Shown in pieces: positions 43,350 through 54,849 of a stretch of 64,000 bases of DNA. Source of the stretch: Hormiphora californensis (lineage: Eukaryota; Ctenophora; Tentaculata; Cydippida; Pleurobrachiidae); contig CM035353.1 of assembly GCA_020137815.1 (NCBI GenBank), positions 4,902,733 through 4,966,732 of the forward strand, given 5' to 3'. The position numbers and the translations under genes are program-made. Below the pieces are notes generated by a model. It was not told the DNA's origin, searched no databases, and was given only the letters and a program-made list of their open reading frames with translations. How positions within the stretch are numbered: the first letter of the stretch is position 1; each line of letters opens with the position of its first letter.

Positions 43350-45660
43350 TAAGATCGGTTTCAAGTCTTTATGACCTTCGAGTCGTGTCATATCGCAACC
43401 ATGGCTAAAATGAATATTTAATGACTAATTAATGAATAATTAATGAACTATGGCGATTTCGAAGTTCTCACACAGCTATTACCGAGCGCAATGATGTAAG
43501 GAACCACTGTTCCAAACGGCAAGTCTCTACTATTTGTGGTTTAGGAGAACACTCAAAGATAAAAAAGCGTCCTCCCCCCTCCCCCTCCCCTCCTTTACAT
43601 TTTTGCATTTTGGGACCCCTCTGGTAAATTTTTACCTTACATACGATCGTTCTGAAAATTTGCATGCCTCTTCTCCTATATGAGGGCACTCAGAGTACAA
43701 AATTTCAGCTCTCTACTTCATCTGGAACATGCTTTTTTAAAGCATCAAAAACCTCGAAATCTGCAATGGTATATAATAGTAGCACTGGCAGTTTCAGGCG
43801 CTTGTGTGTAGAAGTGTTGCGTGTGCTCTCTCTTTTGTTTTTTGAGTTAGAGGGTATTTCTAAGGTGGGGGCTCTGCCCCCACACCCCCGTTTCTGTTAC
43901 TATTTTTTCAACCTCCATGTCCAGTTTGCCCTTGCTCCATCAAACCCATCTTTCATGTCCAAAATGAAGATATTTAACATGATTTTGCCATATATAATAC
44001 ATGCTATAGTACATACGTGTATAGAACATATAATGTACGAACATGCATAAACCTCCGGTTCCAAAATTACCGACGAACGTCAGCGACATAATGTTCTGCA
44101 TGTGCTCACTTTCATCTTCATAGTGGCACGTATACTAAACAGCCGCGCAACGTGCAAGTGCTCGCTGAGGGCCACTTGTATAGTCTATCTCGGTTTAGGG
44201 CACGTTTGTGTCTCCCATTTGCGTGTCTTTTGACGTAACGCTCTGAAACTTTAAATATACTATGGTAACTTAATTTAGAAGATGACCCCATAAAAGCTAA
44301 ATGATTGAGCGAAAATCACTCTGACAACTTCAACACCGTAGGTGCTATCAAGAAGATTTTATGGGGTCATCGAGAAATAGTAGTTTTAGAGATGTCTACA
44401 AAGTTTCACCTCGATTCTCCTTAAAACCACTGAGTAATTGAATTGTCTTGGTACTGATCAAGTGACTTCAATTTTAGCGTGCCTCGCGACGTCTATGATC
44501 TGAACCTTGGCGCGCTCCTTCCGGTCCCACTAATTCAAATTAGGCGATAATTAGTGCGGTTAGGCTGATAGTATCAGTGATACAGTAGTTTACGTAATTT
44601 GGGAACCCCTTCCTGTCATACTCAACTGAACCCAGTGCTGACACAGAGTCTCAAGTGTACTTTCTTTATAAAGATGGTAAAAGTTGCTAGTCGTGGTGGT
44701 AATGTTGCCGAAATGTCCCAGTTGGTTGGCGCGCTCCGTCAGAGCTGCAGTGAACTGTGAAACTGAACACCCTAAATTTAATCTCGATCAGGTTATTGAT
44801 GGAGCTCACAATTGATCATGCAATGAATATACCTGTTGTTAAGAATAGTGTTTCCACTGACCATGGATTACATCGAATTGGTGGTGATGACTGATGATAT
44901 ATTGAGCGATCTGTGATTATTCCACCTATATTGACCTAAGAAAAGGATAGAAAATAGTTTAGATGGTTTAGATCTACCTCCCTAACACCAACAGTAACAA
45001 TCTACTTAGATTCTCTTGATACCATTGATATCATATTCTGTATCTAATCAATGGCTGGGTAACTTTCAAAGTCATAAACCGACCGGACCAAGTAAGCAAC
45101 CATCAGATTCCATTATTTAGGTTACGTGACTGGTTATCAACAAATCAGGGACACGTATTTCCTGGTCCGGTCGGTTCCTGTTCAAAACTTACCATGTTCA
45201 AAGAACGGCATTAGGTTTCTATCTCAAATCTCAAGTCTCAATCCGGCTTCAAATGACAGATATTCCGAATTTGAATGAAATGAGTGCAGCTTTTTTGTCA
45301 ACCTGACAGTGATAGAGAGGGTGTAAAAGGGATGCTGCATAAATAAATCAATTGACAACTTTAAGATGAAAGAAGTTTAGAAGAATTTAGCCTGATAAGT
45401 GACTTCTTTGATCTTAAATCTTAAATAAATAATGGACGCCAATTTCACTTAATTCGAGAAAGTAAATTGTATTTTAATGATTGGATTGATGTGTTGCTTG
45501 ATTTTCCACCAGGTAAGACCTCAGGGCCGCACTGTTCACTAATTTCAATTGGAGGGATCAACTATCAACAACTTCATATCCTTGTTCCTCCTTCTTCACC
45601 GGCCCGCAATCAACTCAAGAAATCGGGATTCCTTCGTAGTTTAGTCCTTTTATGTCAGAT
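43350..45660. other. Intergenic, no convincing gene; one hairpin
   Basis: The frames at 43664-44050 lack recognisable domains. A hairpin with ends AACCGACCGGACCA and TGGTCCGGTCGGTT lies at 45079-45178. Confidence 0.45.
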
Positions 45661-45714
45661 TGGGATGTGGTTGTAGTATCGGGATCCTAACCATCTCTCT
45701 CTCAACTACCTGTG

Positions 45715-46090
45715 GGTTGGAAGAGTGGGGGTTCACTGGGACTGGGGTAGGAAAAGAGTGGGGGTTCACTGGGAGTGGGGTAGGAAAAGAGTGGGGGTTT
45801 AGTGGGGTAGCCTTGAGTAAAACACAGGGTACAAATAGATAGCATGTAAAACCGTACCTCCGTTGAAGATGATACAGTTGTGTAAGATCCATAATGCCTC
45901 ATCTAAGAACTGATAGGTACACGTCCACATGCCTGCTTTAGCCTTCTGCCGCAGGGTACCTGTATATGTAGGGTGCAACTGTTAGACATGAGGAAAAGAG
46001 TGGGGGTTTACTGGGACTGGGGTAGGAAAAGATTGGGGGTTCACTGGGAGTGGGGTAGGAAAAGAGTGGGGGTTTACTGGGACTGTACCC
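45715..46090. repeat. Two arrays of a ~30-bp GT/GA minisatellite
   Basis: Units of GGGGTAGGAAAAGAGTGGGG plus GTTCACTGGGA appear at 45718-45810 and again at 45993-46088. Confidence 0.9.
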
Positions 46091-46213
46091 TGTGTTTTAC
46101 TCAAGGCTACCCCACTAAAAAATTCAATATGACTCATTATCACTTTTCATTGCCAACAAATAACTTGTCTCAACCAACTGCAGCACAACACCCAAAAGTG
46201 GAAAATAACTCAC

Positions 46214-46377
46214 CACCTAGCCGCGTAATGACCGGAACCAGAACAGCGGTAACAGATCGGGGGAGCAGGCGGGGTGGGTTCACCGCGTTGTAACGTTCGG
46301 GAGCGGTTGTGGGCCTGATCGTGGTGGGACTTGGTTGAGCAGTTTGTACAGTAAATCAAATGCCATCTCTTGTTTGG
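46214..46377 (-). CDS. Double zinc-knuckle exon
   Basis: Reads LIYCTNCSTKSHHDQAHNRS (Cys-x2-Cys-x4-His-x4-His) and then TPPAPPICYRCSGSGHYAAR, followed by TG at a GTGAGT donor, so the last Cys codon of the second knuckle is split TG|. The same split codon occurs in the gene at 28.5 kb. The frame is open only after a TGA at 46378, so a splice acceptor (ACAAG or AGAG) is needed. The other frame, starting ATG 46381 (MTKQEMAFDLLYKLLNQVPP), is the shadow. The downstream exon was not identified. Confidence 0.6.
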
Positions 46378-46562
46378 TCATGGCTGAACTGTTGTGATGT
46401 GAGTTTTTGTGAATGATACACTAAAGATTGGGATATTGGGACAGTGGGAGTGGGGCAGTGTGAAAGAAAGAACTTTGAAATATCTAAAATAAATAAAATA
46501 ATAATTAATAAAGTGATTCTGATGTTGACAAACATGTCCGGGGTAGAAATAATGGGGGGAAA

Positions 46563-47045
46563 CTATTTTTCGTCCATAAGAGGCTTGGTAATATCTAACT
46601 CTCTAGTAAGAGACCTCCATTTCTCCATGGTCATGGATACTACAACCTGAGAGGGGTGAATGGCCCGTGTTGTCCCCGGTGTTACCGGAATATCAGCACC
46701 ATCCCCACCGCCCCAAATTGAAGGGTACTTTTTCCCGAATTTTACCACCGGAATACGATCATCATCGAGAAAGAGTTTCACCCTACCGTCTTTGACAAGG
46801 AATGACAAGTGGAATATGTTCTCTACAGTGGTTGAGAAGGAGGTTGGGTGGATAATTAACTCGAAGAAGGGGACATGTGGGTAGGGAGAGTTAGGGGCCC
46901 CAGTTAGCTGATACACAGATTCCATAACCCGTTTCGCCTCCTTCACTGTGGCTTCCTCCACATCTACCACTTGGGCAGCAACACGGTCCCCGTCCAGGAT
47001 GGGGCGCTCATTGTGAGGTAGGTCGGGTGCATCGTGTATGGTCAT
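46563..47045 (-). CDS. Nse4-like protein, C-terminal domain
   Basis: The frame of 160 residues holds the C-terminal Nse4 signature: VPFFELIIHPTSFSTTVENI, then FHLSFLVKDGRVKLFLDDDR and IPVV, and near the end TRELDITKPLM. In the SMC5/6 complex this winged-helix part of the kleisin Nse4 contacts an SMC head. The N-terminal part that binds SMC6 and Nse1/Nse3 is absent. The frame starts at ATG 47045 directly after a sequence (GTTGTGATGTGAGTTTTTGT) that is duplicated before the zinc-knuckle exon at 46390, so an exon junction or a duplication break lies there. Whether it is the 3' end of a real gene or a captured piece is open. Confidence 0.82.
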   Translation of the reverse strand: MTIHDAPDLPHNERPILDGDRVAAQVVDVEEATVKEAKRVMESVYQLTGAPNSPYPHVPFFELIIHPTSFSTTVENIFHLSFLVKDGRVKLFLDDDRIPVVKFGKKYPSIWGGGDGADIPVTPGTTRAIHPSQVVVSMTMEKWRSLTRELDITKPLMDEK

Positions 47046-47173
47046 GGCTAAACGGTTGTGATGTGAGTTTTTGTGAATGATTGGGATATTGGGACAGTGG
47101 GAGTGGGGCAGTGTGAGGGAGAGAAAGAAAGAACTGAACTGATAAAATGAAATCTAAATTAAAGTGATTGCAA

Positions 47174-47980
47174 TCACCATTTTGCTAGCCGCTTTGAAAC
47201 CACTACCAGGGTTTCCGAATCTGCCGTCCTCTTTTTGTTATCCTCAACTTTCACGACAGCAAAGCTTCTATCAAGCTCCTCGATAAGCTCTTCCTCGATG
47301 TTTAGTTCTAGTTTTATGTCAAAACCAGGAAATTCCCGCTTTTCAGCTTTCGCAACAACACACTCAAACCGTCTGTTGATAGAAGGGTCGCTCTTGGGCC
47401 CACTATCTGCTCCTATGAAGCTATCAATCAGTTTATCCACTGCCTCTACCTCCTCGGGAAGGCAGGGAGAGGAGGGTAGGGGAGGATAGAGCTGTGATTT
47501 AACCTCGTCTGTTAGGGGAAGTTGGAAGACGTGGAAGAAGGCGGTGTGAGGTTTTGTGACAGGGAGTAGGCAGACTAGCTGGGAATCTGCTCCTTCCTTC
47601 TTTACCAACCTAGGTGGAGAGAGAAATAGTTGTTAAATGAAAGTTGGAACTGTTATATTACCTAATAATCGACCATAAAATCTCACCACGCCCTAGCTAC
47701 GATGCAAACAGAGTTTCGTTGTAAAAAGATTAGAACTATCATCATGACAGATTCACACCATAACTGGGAGGAGTGTCTGTGTAAACTGGTGCCTGCTAAC
47801 AAGCCTACACGTGTAGTACAACAACTAACGGTGCAGTGTGTGTTGTTACACAGTGTATCTAATTAACTGATGTAATTAATTACATAATTACCTGCAAATT
47901 GCCACCAGACCCAGTTCCTTGAGAGCTATAACAAAAGCAGCTAATGCCTGACCTTTAATTGGGTCATCTGCTGGTGCCAT
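47174..47980 (-). CDS. Ku80-like fragment (core end and C-terminal arm)
   Basis: Exon 47980-47892 (PIKGQALAAFVIALKELGLV, AICR) joins exon 47609-47174 through CAG|GTAATT and CACCTAG in phase. The second exon reads GADSQLVCLLPVTKPHTAFF, then QLPLTDEVKSQLYPPLP and PEEVEAVDKLIDSFIGA. These align by eye with the Ku80 segment that normally reads ALSSLI.AL..L.MVAIVR ... LP...D.RQY...SL ... AVD.LIDSM. Ku80 with Ku70 caps DNA ends in non-homologous end joining. The vWA domain and most of the beta-barrel were not found upstream, so this is a C-terminal fragment or the 3' end of a gene with distant exons. A basic tail (VVVSKRLAKW) ends it. Confidence 0.72.
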
Positions 47981-48124
47981 TAACAAGCGTCAAAATTGCG
48001 ATTCGATGGGCCTCATGGGGATCACATATCTGTTCTTTCGAACCGTCTAATTACCGGCAAGACATGCAATAAGATGCACCGATTCGAAACACGATTCGGA
48101 CGTGGTTTTTCAAAAAATTTTCAA

Positions 48125-48233
48125 AAAAAAAATTTCAAAAAAAAATTTCAAAAATTTTTGGGGGAAATTTATCCTGCCGTTAAATCGGGGTGCCGCTAAA
48201 TCGGGGGCCGTTAAATCGGGGTCCGACTGTATA
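48125..48233. mobile_element. Half of a mariner/pogo-type MITE
   Basis: Ends GTTAAATCGGGGTCCGACTG followed by TA, matching the right end of 36340-36496. The left end is missing and replaced by an AAATTTCAAAAAAAA stretch. Confidence 0.75.
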
Positions 48234-48239
48234 TCTTCA

Positions 48240-48940
48240 GCATCTCGTTTTGGAGGTTTCAGGGTCCACTCCTTTGATAATGGGAGGAGTTAACTTACAA
48301 TTGTGATCAACCGATATTTCCGGGATTTGTCGCTGATGATGTGCTTTCCCAAGATCTAGGCAATTACTTTTTCTGGTTTATACCGCTGCAAAATATTTTA
48401 TTATTTAATCACAGTGTCACACCAACCGCTTCAACTAAGGTGTGTTGTAACTATGGGTAATGGGGCTTTGTGTGGTAACAATAGACAACTTAGTTGCACA
48501 GTCATATATGTCACTTGGGCCCTGTGCATCGCATCTCCAAGAGGTCCAAAGTCCAAGCCGCCATCTCTTAGTGCAGTTCCGGCTTCCTGTCGATTCGGCC
48601 TCCATCATGCATCAAGGTCTGGCAGGCTTGTCATGCTGTTGCCACTTATTTATGTCCCTGATCAAATGGAGCTGATGTGAACTAACAATTTTGCACATAG
48701 CAGATGAATGTCCGCCCACGTTATGTCCCGGACCCCCATTATATACCACCTCTCTTTAACTCAGCCTTGTATCACTTTATTGGTGTATGGTGTAAGAGCG
48801 GGACGAAGTTATATCTTATTTGAGTGACTTTGTGATAAATTGTGCGTAAACTTAAACTTAAACTATTACCCCGTGCCCGCTTGATTAATAGTGGATGTAT
48901 TATGCAGGATCTTTCTTAAACATTTCATGCCCTTTCCACC
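48240..48940. other. Intergenic, no convincing gene
   Basis: Short plus-strand frames without recognised domains. Confidence 0.4.
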
Positions 48941-48949
48941 TTTGGACTG

Positions 48950-49260
48950 CAAATCACAGTATTTTTTAGACAGCCCCCTAAAACGAGTGGCGGGTCTTTT
49001 TCTTGGTGTGGGTACAGTGTTTCCAGTAAACTCGATAAAGACGACCGTCATGCCGATGCTCCATTATGCTCCCAAGGGTCTCCATGTATGCCTCAGAGCA
49101 TGGCAGGGTGAGGAGGATGACCAAGAGCTCCAGAGTCCAGGGATGGCTTTGGGAGGTGGGCAAAAGATGTTAGCCTCTTCAGGGTGTTCTCAAGGGTCTT
49201 CGTTGTCCTCATGGCCTCCTGATCTCTCTCCCTCAGCGGCCCCGATGTGATGATGGAGGA
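48950..49260 (-). pseudogene. Possible transposase C-terminal fragment
   Basis: One frame reads LELLVILLTLPCSEAYMETL then GSIMEHRHDGRLYRVYWKHC. An L-x-LPC core near the C terminus occurs in the transposase-like family to which 54319-54849 seems to belong and, more loosely, in hAT dimerisation domains. An adjacent frame gives LLSSIITSGPLRERDQEAMR. Frames change, so the copy is decayed. Confidence 0.35.
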
Positions 49261-50200
49261 CAGGAGGGTAAGGTCGGGTTGGGATGTGGTCTAGAACTCC
49301 CAGTCTTGGAGGAAGGGAGGGAGTGCCAGAGTTTCCTGGAGGGATCCATGTAGAGGATGAAGTTGATTGATGTTACGGCGCCCTTCTCCACCCCAATATT
49401 CATGTCCCTCGAACAGATAGTGTTTCGCAGCTGCCTGGTCGTAGTATCCACCTTCTTTACAACTGGGTAATGCGACTTTATCAATGAAAAGAATAGGGAT
49501 CCCTAAAAAAGTGCTGGTGTACCATTATAGGGTTGTGTTGGCACACGGAGAAGGTGGGAGAGGGACACAACAAGAGTGGCTTCCCAATCCACCACTCCTG
49601 GTACACCACGCACTCCCATGCGACTTATAAACATAAATAAATAAATAAATAGTAACCAATCTCATCATTTTACGTTAAAAGTTCAACTTCGTGCATATTG
49701 ATGGGCACGATCTTCCTCCTGTTCCCTCGAAGGGCTTTATCAATGGTGCATGAGGTATTTTTTACAAAGTTCACATAAAATTAATAAATTTCGGGAGCCT
49801 TGCTCCTTTTTCGTTGGCTAGAGTCAGATCTAGTGTTGATGAGTGTCCCGCCTCCTTTCTTGTTGCAAGGCTGATGTTGTTGTGAAGTACTTTACCATTA
49901 TCTGATATATCCTGTTGGATAACTGTGTCCCTTTTCCCATATGTGATCTTGGCCAGATCCATAGAGGGGTCCCTAAATACAGATTTCTTTTGGTTCTGAT
50001 GTTGTTTGTAAACGTTCGATATCGACACCTGTAGACACAAACATGTCCAGTAATTGAGGTAACAGCAGTAATTGCCCTTCTGAATTCTGATTTGTAAAAA
50101 AATACCCAGGGTTTCCCCTTTTTTTGCTGTCCCAACCTTGAAGGGCTGGTGTCACCGTCCGCGGCATCGTGATGATTGGAGTAGGGGCCACTACTAGGGG
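49261..50200 (-). other. Minus-strand fragments of uncertain nature
   Basis: Frames such as APTPIITMPRTVTPALQGWD (50191 down) and MDLAKITYGKRDTVIQQDIS look protein-like but cannot be joined. They lie between two pieces of a likely transposase and may be its middle part. Confidence 0.25.
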
Positions 50201-50737
50201 ACCTTCACACTGGTCGCGCGTGTGAAGAGGACATTAGTTTTATTAGCTTTTTAATTTGAACACCTGAATAAACGTCGTTTTCCTGAATGCCTGAATATTA
50301 GAACCCACGCTAACACACACGATACCAGTTTGGAGGTCCCCGAGTGGCCCCCACTCCAATCATCCCTTTTTTTCCTGATGGCCTGATGTCAACTTTGAAA
50401 GTCCCGAAGAATGAGTGCCAGTCCCGCCTGCTACTCCCGTTGTTAGTTCTCATTTGCAGGTGGACCAGTGAAATCTAGAAAACTCTGAGCAGCGCATGTA
50501 CGGAGGGCGCGGCGCGTGGGCTTTATGAAAAGGCCCGCGCGTCAACAATGTAAAACTCTTGTTTCCCGCGCCCAGTCTTCAGTTCGCGAGAGTTCTAGCA
50601 TTTCCGCCAACCGATTTCCCGCTTTGCCGGTCTTCCTTCTCTCTTGGTTGTTTGCTTTTAATTTAATGAGGAGAATTTCATGGTTTATCTCTTCATCCCT
50701 AATTTGTGTTAAACACTAGTTTAAATATTCTTGCTGC

Positions 50738-50959
50738 TCAGGCATGTAGGGGAAGTTTTGAAAGTGGTGGGGCCAAATTTTTTTGGTCACGTGATATGAC
50801 ATACACTGACACTGCATACCCCGCGTATTTTCCATTTGCCTGCTCGTCCCCGTACACCACAATGGAAATGTTGTCGTCTTTCTTTACTGTCTGGCGACCA
50901 TCAGTCACCAAGTTTCTCTTGCCGTCAAAGTAGGCGGAATGTATGGCTTGTCCCTCCAA
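50738..50959 (-). pseudogene. Transposase-like fragment with FDGKR motif
   Basis: Reads AIHSAYFDGKRNLVTDGRQT, then KKDDNISIVVYGDEQANGKY and AGYAVS. I recall an uncharacterised animal transposase-like family with FDGR/K....T followed by EH....V.EPG..Y.GH; the first aspartate would be the first catalytic acid of an RNase H-fold core. The match is by memory and partial. Downstream of GYAVS the frame is not conserved. Confidence 0.45.
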
Positions 50960-52790
50960 ATCTGCCAGAGCCCTCTTCCCCGACCGGTAGATTTCCTACC
51001 TCAGCTTCTTCTCGTCATGACAACTAGTCGGGTGTCACCATGACCATAGAGTCTTCACAGGGCATTTTCCGAGAATACATCAGTGATTCTTATCAATTTC
51101 TCACCTAGTTCATTTAGTCCTGACCTACATTTTGATATTTAAATGTCCCGGAAAGTTTCTAAAATTACACACGACTTATATTACTCGGTTTGGGTCGGTT
51201 TGGGTCCCAGTGGATGTGGTTGGGATTCTGTGCCTGGGAGTGTGGCATATCAACTTCCATCTTAATTGCAGTTGTATTATTGTAATATTACCATACGTAG
51301 TTTATTGATTGAGGGCTCCCTTACCAACAATACGCAGTTTCTTTACTAGTGTAGAAAGCATTGTTGATAATGCAGCTGGCAGTGATCCTGGGATCATGTT
51401 TTTCTCATGAACAGGCGAAACCTTTCCCTTAGATTTATGAGTTTTACATCGTTTACAAATCCAGTCTATTCGATATTTTCACAACTCCTTGTAGGTAATG
51501 ACGCTTACTGCAATGTTTGCACTCTAGGTAAACACTCCATCTCCTCCTTAAACTCTTCGGCATGTCCTTTTCACTTTTTAACTTTTGTTTGGTAGCAGTT
51601 TCTGTCATATTATTATTACAATTGGGCATAAACCTTATGGGAAGCGGGGGATAAACAAATCGTTTCGTGCAAGGAACTCTTCAGACACTTATAAGTTCAA
51701 GTATTTACATTTACTATTTACAAAAACAAACAAGGAAGTTTTAGTTCAACATTTACTATTTATATATATCACCAGGAGTGCTATTGCTATTGCTATTGCT
51801 ATCATGTACACGTGTTTTGTGTTGCACCATATTTTATTTTAGGGCGGTCGTGTACGTAATAATGTTTACTACATTGCCAAATGCGGGTTATCAACGTTTT
51901 CCTTCGGTTCAAAAGTTCCTTAGTCAGCCGCACACCAGGCAGGTGTAAGAGAGATAAAACTGATAGTCTTGTTTCAATATTCGTTTTCACTTTTCTGTTC
52001 GTCAAAAGAAATTGTCATATACGAACAATGTGGTATACTTCTGCCATTGTGCCATCTCCATGGCAGTTGGAGGCCCCAGGATCCTCTGTGGGGGCATCGC
52101 AAACTACGGCACTAGAACAGAATCAAAGCGGCACTTTTATTTCACTTTGGAAACTTATTTTCATGTTACCTGTTTATTCTCGGGCAGGTGAATCTTCGTT
52201 CATCCCCAAGCCACTCTACTACGGCCCATTTTTCCATCGTAAACTAAGGCTCAGGGATTAGCTTCTTATATTACTTGCTTATGAAGTATGAACATTTTCG
52301 GGTTTGTTTAGGTAGATCAGAATCAAGGCCAGGTCAGGTTAAGATCTGCAGATGCTTTCAGATATGGTTCTTAGGTATTTACCGTTTCCTTTAATACTGA
52401 CAGCCCTCTCGTGTGGGCACAACTCTCATCACTAGAAAATTTTGATGAATTCTTGAATTCCTCTAATCCCTGGGCTGGACTTAACGCATCCCGTCCGTCT
52501 CCCGAAGTATCGACTCGCCCTCACACTTGCAGTCCCATATTCATCTTCTGGCTTGCATTGAAGAGTCCCAATTGTCCCCAGAGGTTATCCTGCTTAATTC
52601 CAAAATGACTGTCCAAAAGTCAACAGCGCCAGACTTAACGCAAATATATTGCCACAACTAAGGTTCCCTGTTAACTGGTCATTGATATTCCAGCTCACAT
52701 CCGTATAGGGATTAAAAAGTTGTACAAAATCCCGAAAAACAGCAACACTATCAATGAGCGTCGCATCCTTGAAAGTTGCTCTACTCAATT
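50960..52790. other. Intergenic, no convincing gene
   Basis: Includes (TTGCTA)n at 51783-51806. Frames at 51881-52261 lack recognised domains. Confidence 0.4.
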
Positions 52791-52791
52791 C

Positions 52792-52986
52792 TCAAATGTG
52801 TTTCAATTTGGTCTTGTCTGGGTTCAATTCCAGGTTGTGTTTGTCACACCATTGTGCGACCTTGTCCAGGACCCATTGGGCACGAGTGAACATGTTCAGG
52901 ATGTTGTCACCTGCCATTGCAGTACTGGCAAAGTCATCAGCAATCGCTTGCAGATGCTCGTTCTGATTGACTACTCCAAGGACCTC
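52792..52986 (-). pseudogene. Reverse-transcriptase fragment (LINE)
   Basis: The minus strand reads VVNQNEHLQAIADDFASTAM, then WVLDKVAQWCDKHNLELNPD and KTKLKHI before a stop. The ADD of the polymerase active site (normally F/YADD) is followed by the W......L.LN..KTK segment typical of non-LTR reverse transcriptases. Only the palm remains. Confidence 0.8.
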
Positions 52987-52989
52987 TGT

Positions 52990-54318
52990 GGTTCAAGTCG
53001 ACTCAGAGAAAAGTTGGCGGCGGCCACCTCTAGCTTGTTTCATCAAATTTACGAAGCAATTAATAATAATAATAATTATTAAGTAATATATTTATCTCCG
53101 TCCTGGTGGAAGTACCTTACAGTCAGCTATTTTGAATTGTCTTAATTTCAAAAGAAAACTGGAACTACGTCTTTGGTGGTAAGGACTGCGTTATGCCTGG
53201 TCACACCGCCTTGTACTTTGTAGAAGGAGCTGGCTGACGACGCGTTGTGCGTTAATTGTGCCAAACATCTTTTTTCAAGTAGCTGAAGTATAATACATAC
53301 TATGGCGCTTCCGTGAATGATACAGAGCCTAGTTGGCTATAGCCAGTATCAAATATCTATCAGTTTGGGCTACTTGGTTGTCTAATTGTTTGCTGAGTCG
53401 TGGTGTGACTTTACCAACTGCTTTTGAAAAAACTTATAAACAGTATAAAATGTTTAAGGCCAACCATCGTGATGCTCAACTTATTTGTCTCCAGTAGTTT
53501 TATTTCACCTGTATGCCTTTCGTTTCCTGCCGACAGATATTCCATCGAAGTATCAATCCTCTAATACGTGTAAAATCAGACCTAACATGGCGATAAGTAC
53601 GTAGTGTGGGTGGCAGTAATTTCGCTAGTTGGTTCAGTACAGGGTGTCCTGGTGCTCTTAATTCCTATTTTTTGTGCCAATATTTAACATTAATTATATG
53701 AAATAGTCTTCTATAACTCGCTGATGGGCGTAGTGACTATTTGATATCGTATTTTTTAGCCGAAACAGCACATTATATGGCCCTTCTCCTGTGCCTCGAA
53801 AAACTATTAAAGTTCGTCTTTCTTTTGCAGTTTGGTCCAGTTCCTATATACTTTTTTAAACCTTTCCATCGAAGTCTATAATAATTGGCAGTAGTAAAGT
53901 TATATTCGATGGTGTTCGTATCTTGGTCCTTGCGTCCAATGTATTGAGCATCCCTGATAGCTGTACTTCATAAAGAAGATGCTTGGCCCCCTTTCCTATC
54001 ACTGCATCCTTTCCTATTGCTGTAAACACCTGGAGTTATGTTATTTACTAACTCCGATAGTTATATCTTAACCCCTCCCTATACTCCCTCCATTCAAATT
54101 GTACTAGGTATAATACGATAATACGATAAACTTCCCTAGTTGGTCCTGGTACCGGTACATACAGGCTCATTATCCGGGATGCTGTGGTATACCACCTTGA
54201 CCCGTCTATCTACCCGATCTTAAGGGAACCCAGTCTTTGAGGAAACAGTACAGGATCCAGAACACACCCAAGGCCAGTAATGGATATACTATTATATACA
54301 CTAATCGAGAGTTTAAAA
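52990..54318. other. Intergenic, no convincing gene
   Basis: A small (ATA)n run at about 53062-53080. No supported gene. Confidence 0.4.
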
Positions 54319-54849
54319 CTATTTCGACGTTGTTGACGCTAAACATATGCGGTACGTATATCTCGCATCGTTGGATAGCTTTTGGATAGCTGCTTCATCC
54401 AACTCGTCCAGCTCCACATCTCGAAACTTGCCACCGGTTTGCTCCATAAATCGGTGCTCAGTTCCTCCCCAATTGTAGGCCATGTAGGGTCTAATGTAGG
54501 GCCGGTCATGGTGCTGTTTGAGGTGGTATTTATCCCCAAAAACTTGAATAGTTTCTTGAGGGGAAGCTCTCCGTGGTGAAGCAGGCATACATTCCACTGC
54601 AGTGTCCGTCCCACCATACTTTGTATGTGAACGAGAGCCCCGACCATCCGCCCGATGAGAAAAGCCTCTTACAACAGCCTCATAGGTTGCCAAATTCGCC
54701 CAGTACTGCCGCAGTGCATGACGGCTGTGCATGACAAACTTCCTGTCTATTTGGAGGGAAGGACAGCTACTCCCCTGATCAGTACTGAGCATCTGTTCAT
54801 AGGCCGTGGTGTCACTGAAGAATGTGGCAACTCTGGTGGGTATAGGCAT
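54319..54849 (-). pseudogene. hAT-like transposase family fragment
   Basis: Frame 1 (54849 to about 54660) reads SCPSLQIDRKFVMHSRHALR; frame 2 (54647-54339) reads GRTLQWNVCLLHHGELPLKK and later STDLWSKPVASFEMW. The second matches well the QW.VCLLHANELPLRHL segment I know from a family of uncharacterised animal proteins, and its Cys-x2-His resembles the C-x2-H of hAT transposases. The IDR...R segment also precedes the core in that family. The middle, with the FDG motif, is missing, and a frame change separates the two parts, so the copy is dead. Confidence 0.6.

Noticed and set aside
47235-47489. Serine-rich plus-strand protein
   Set aside because: Antisense shadow of the Ku80-like exon.
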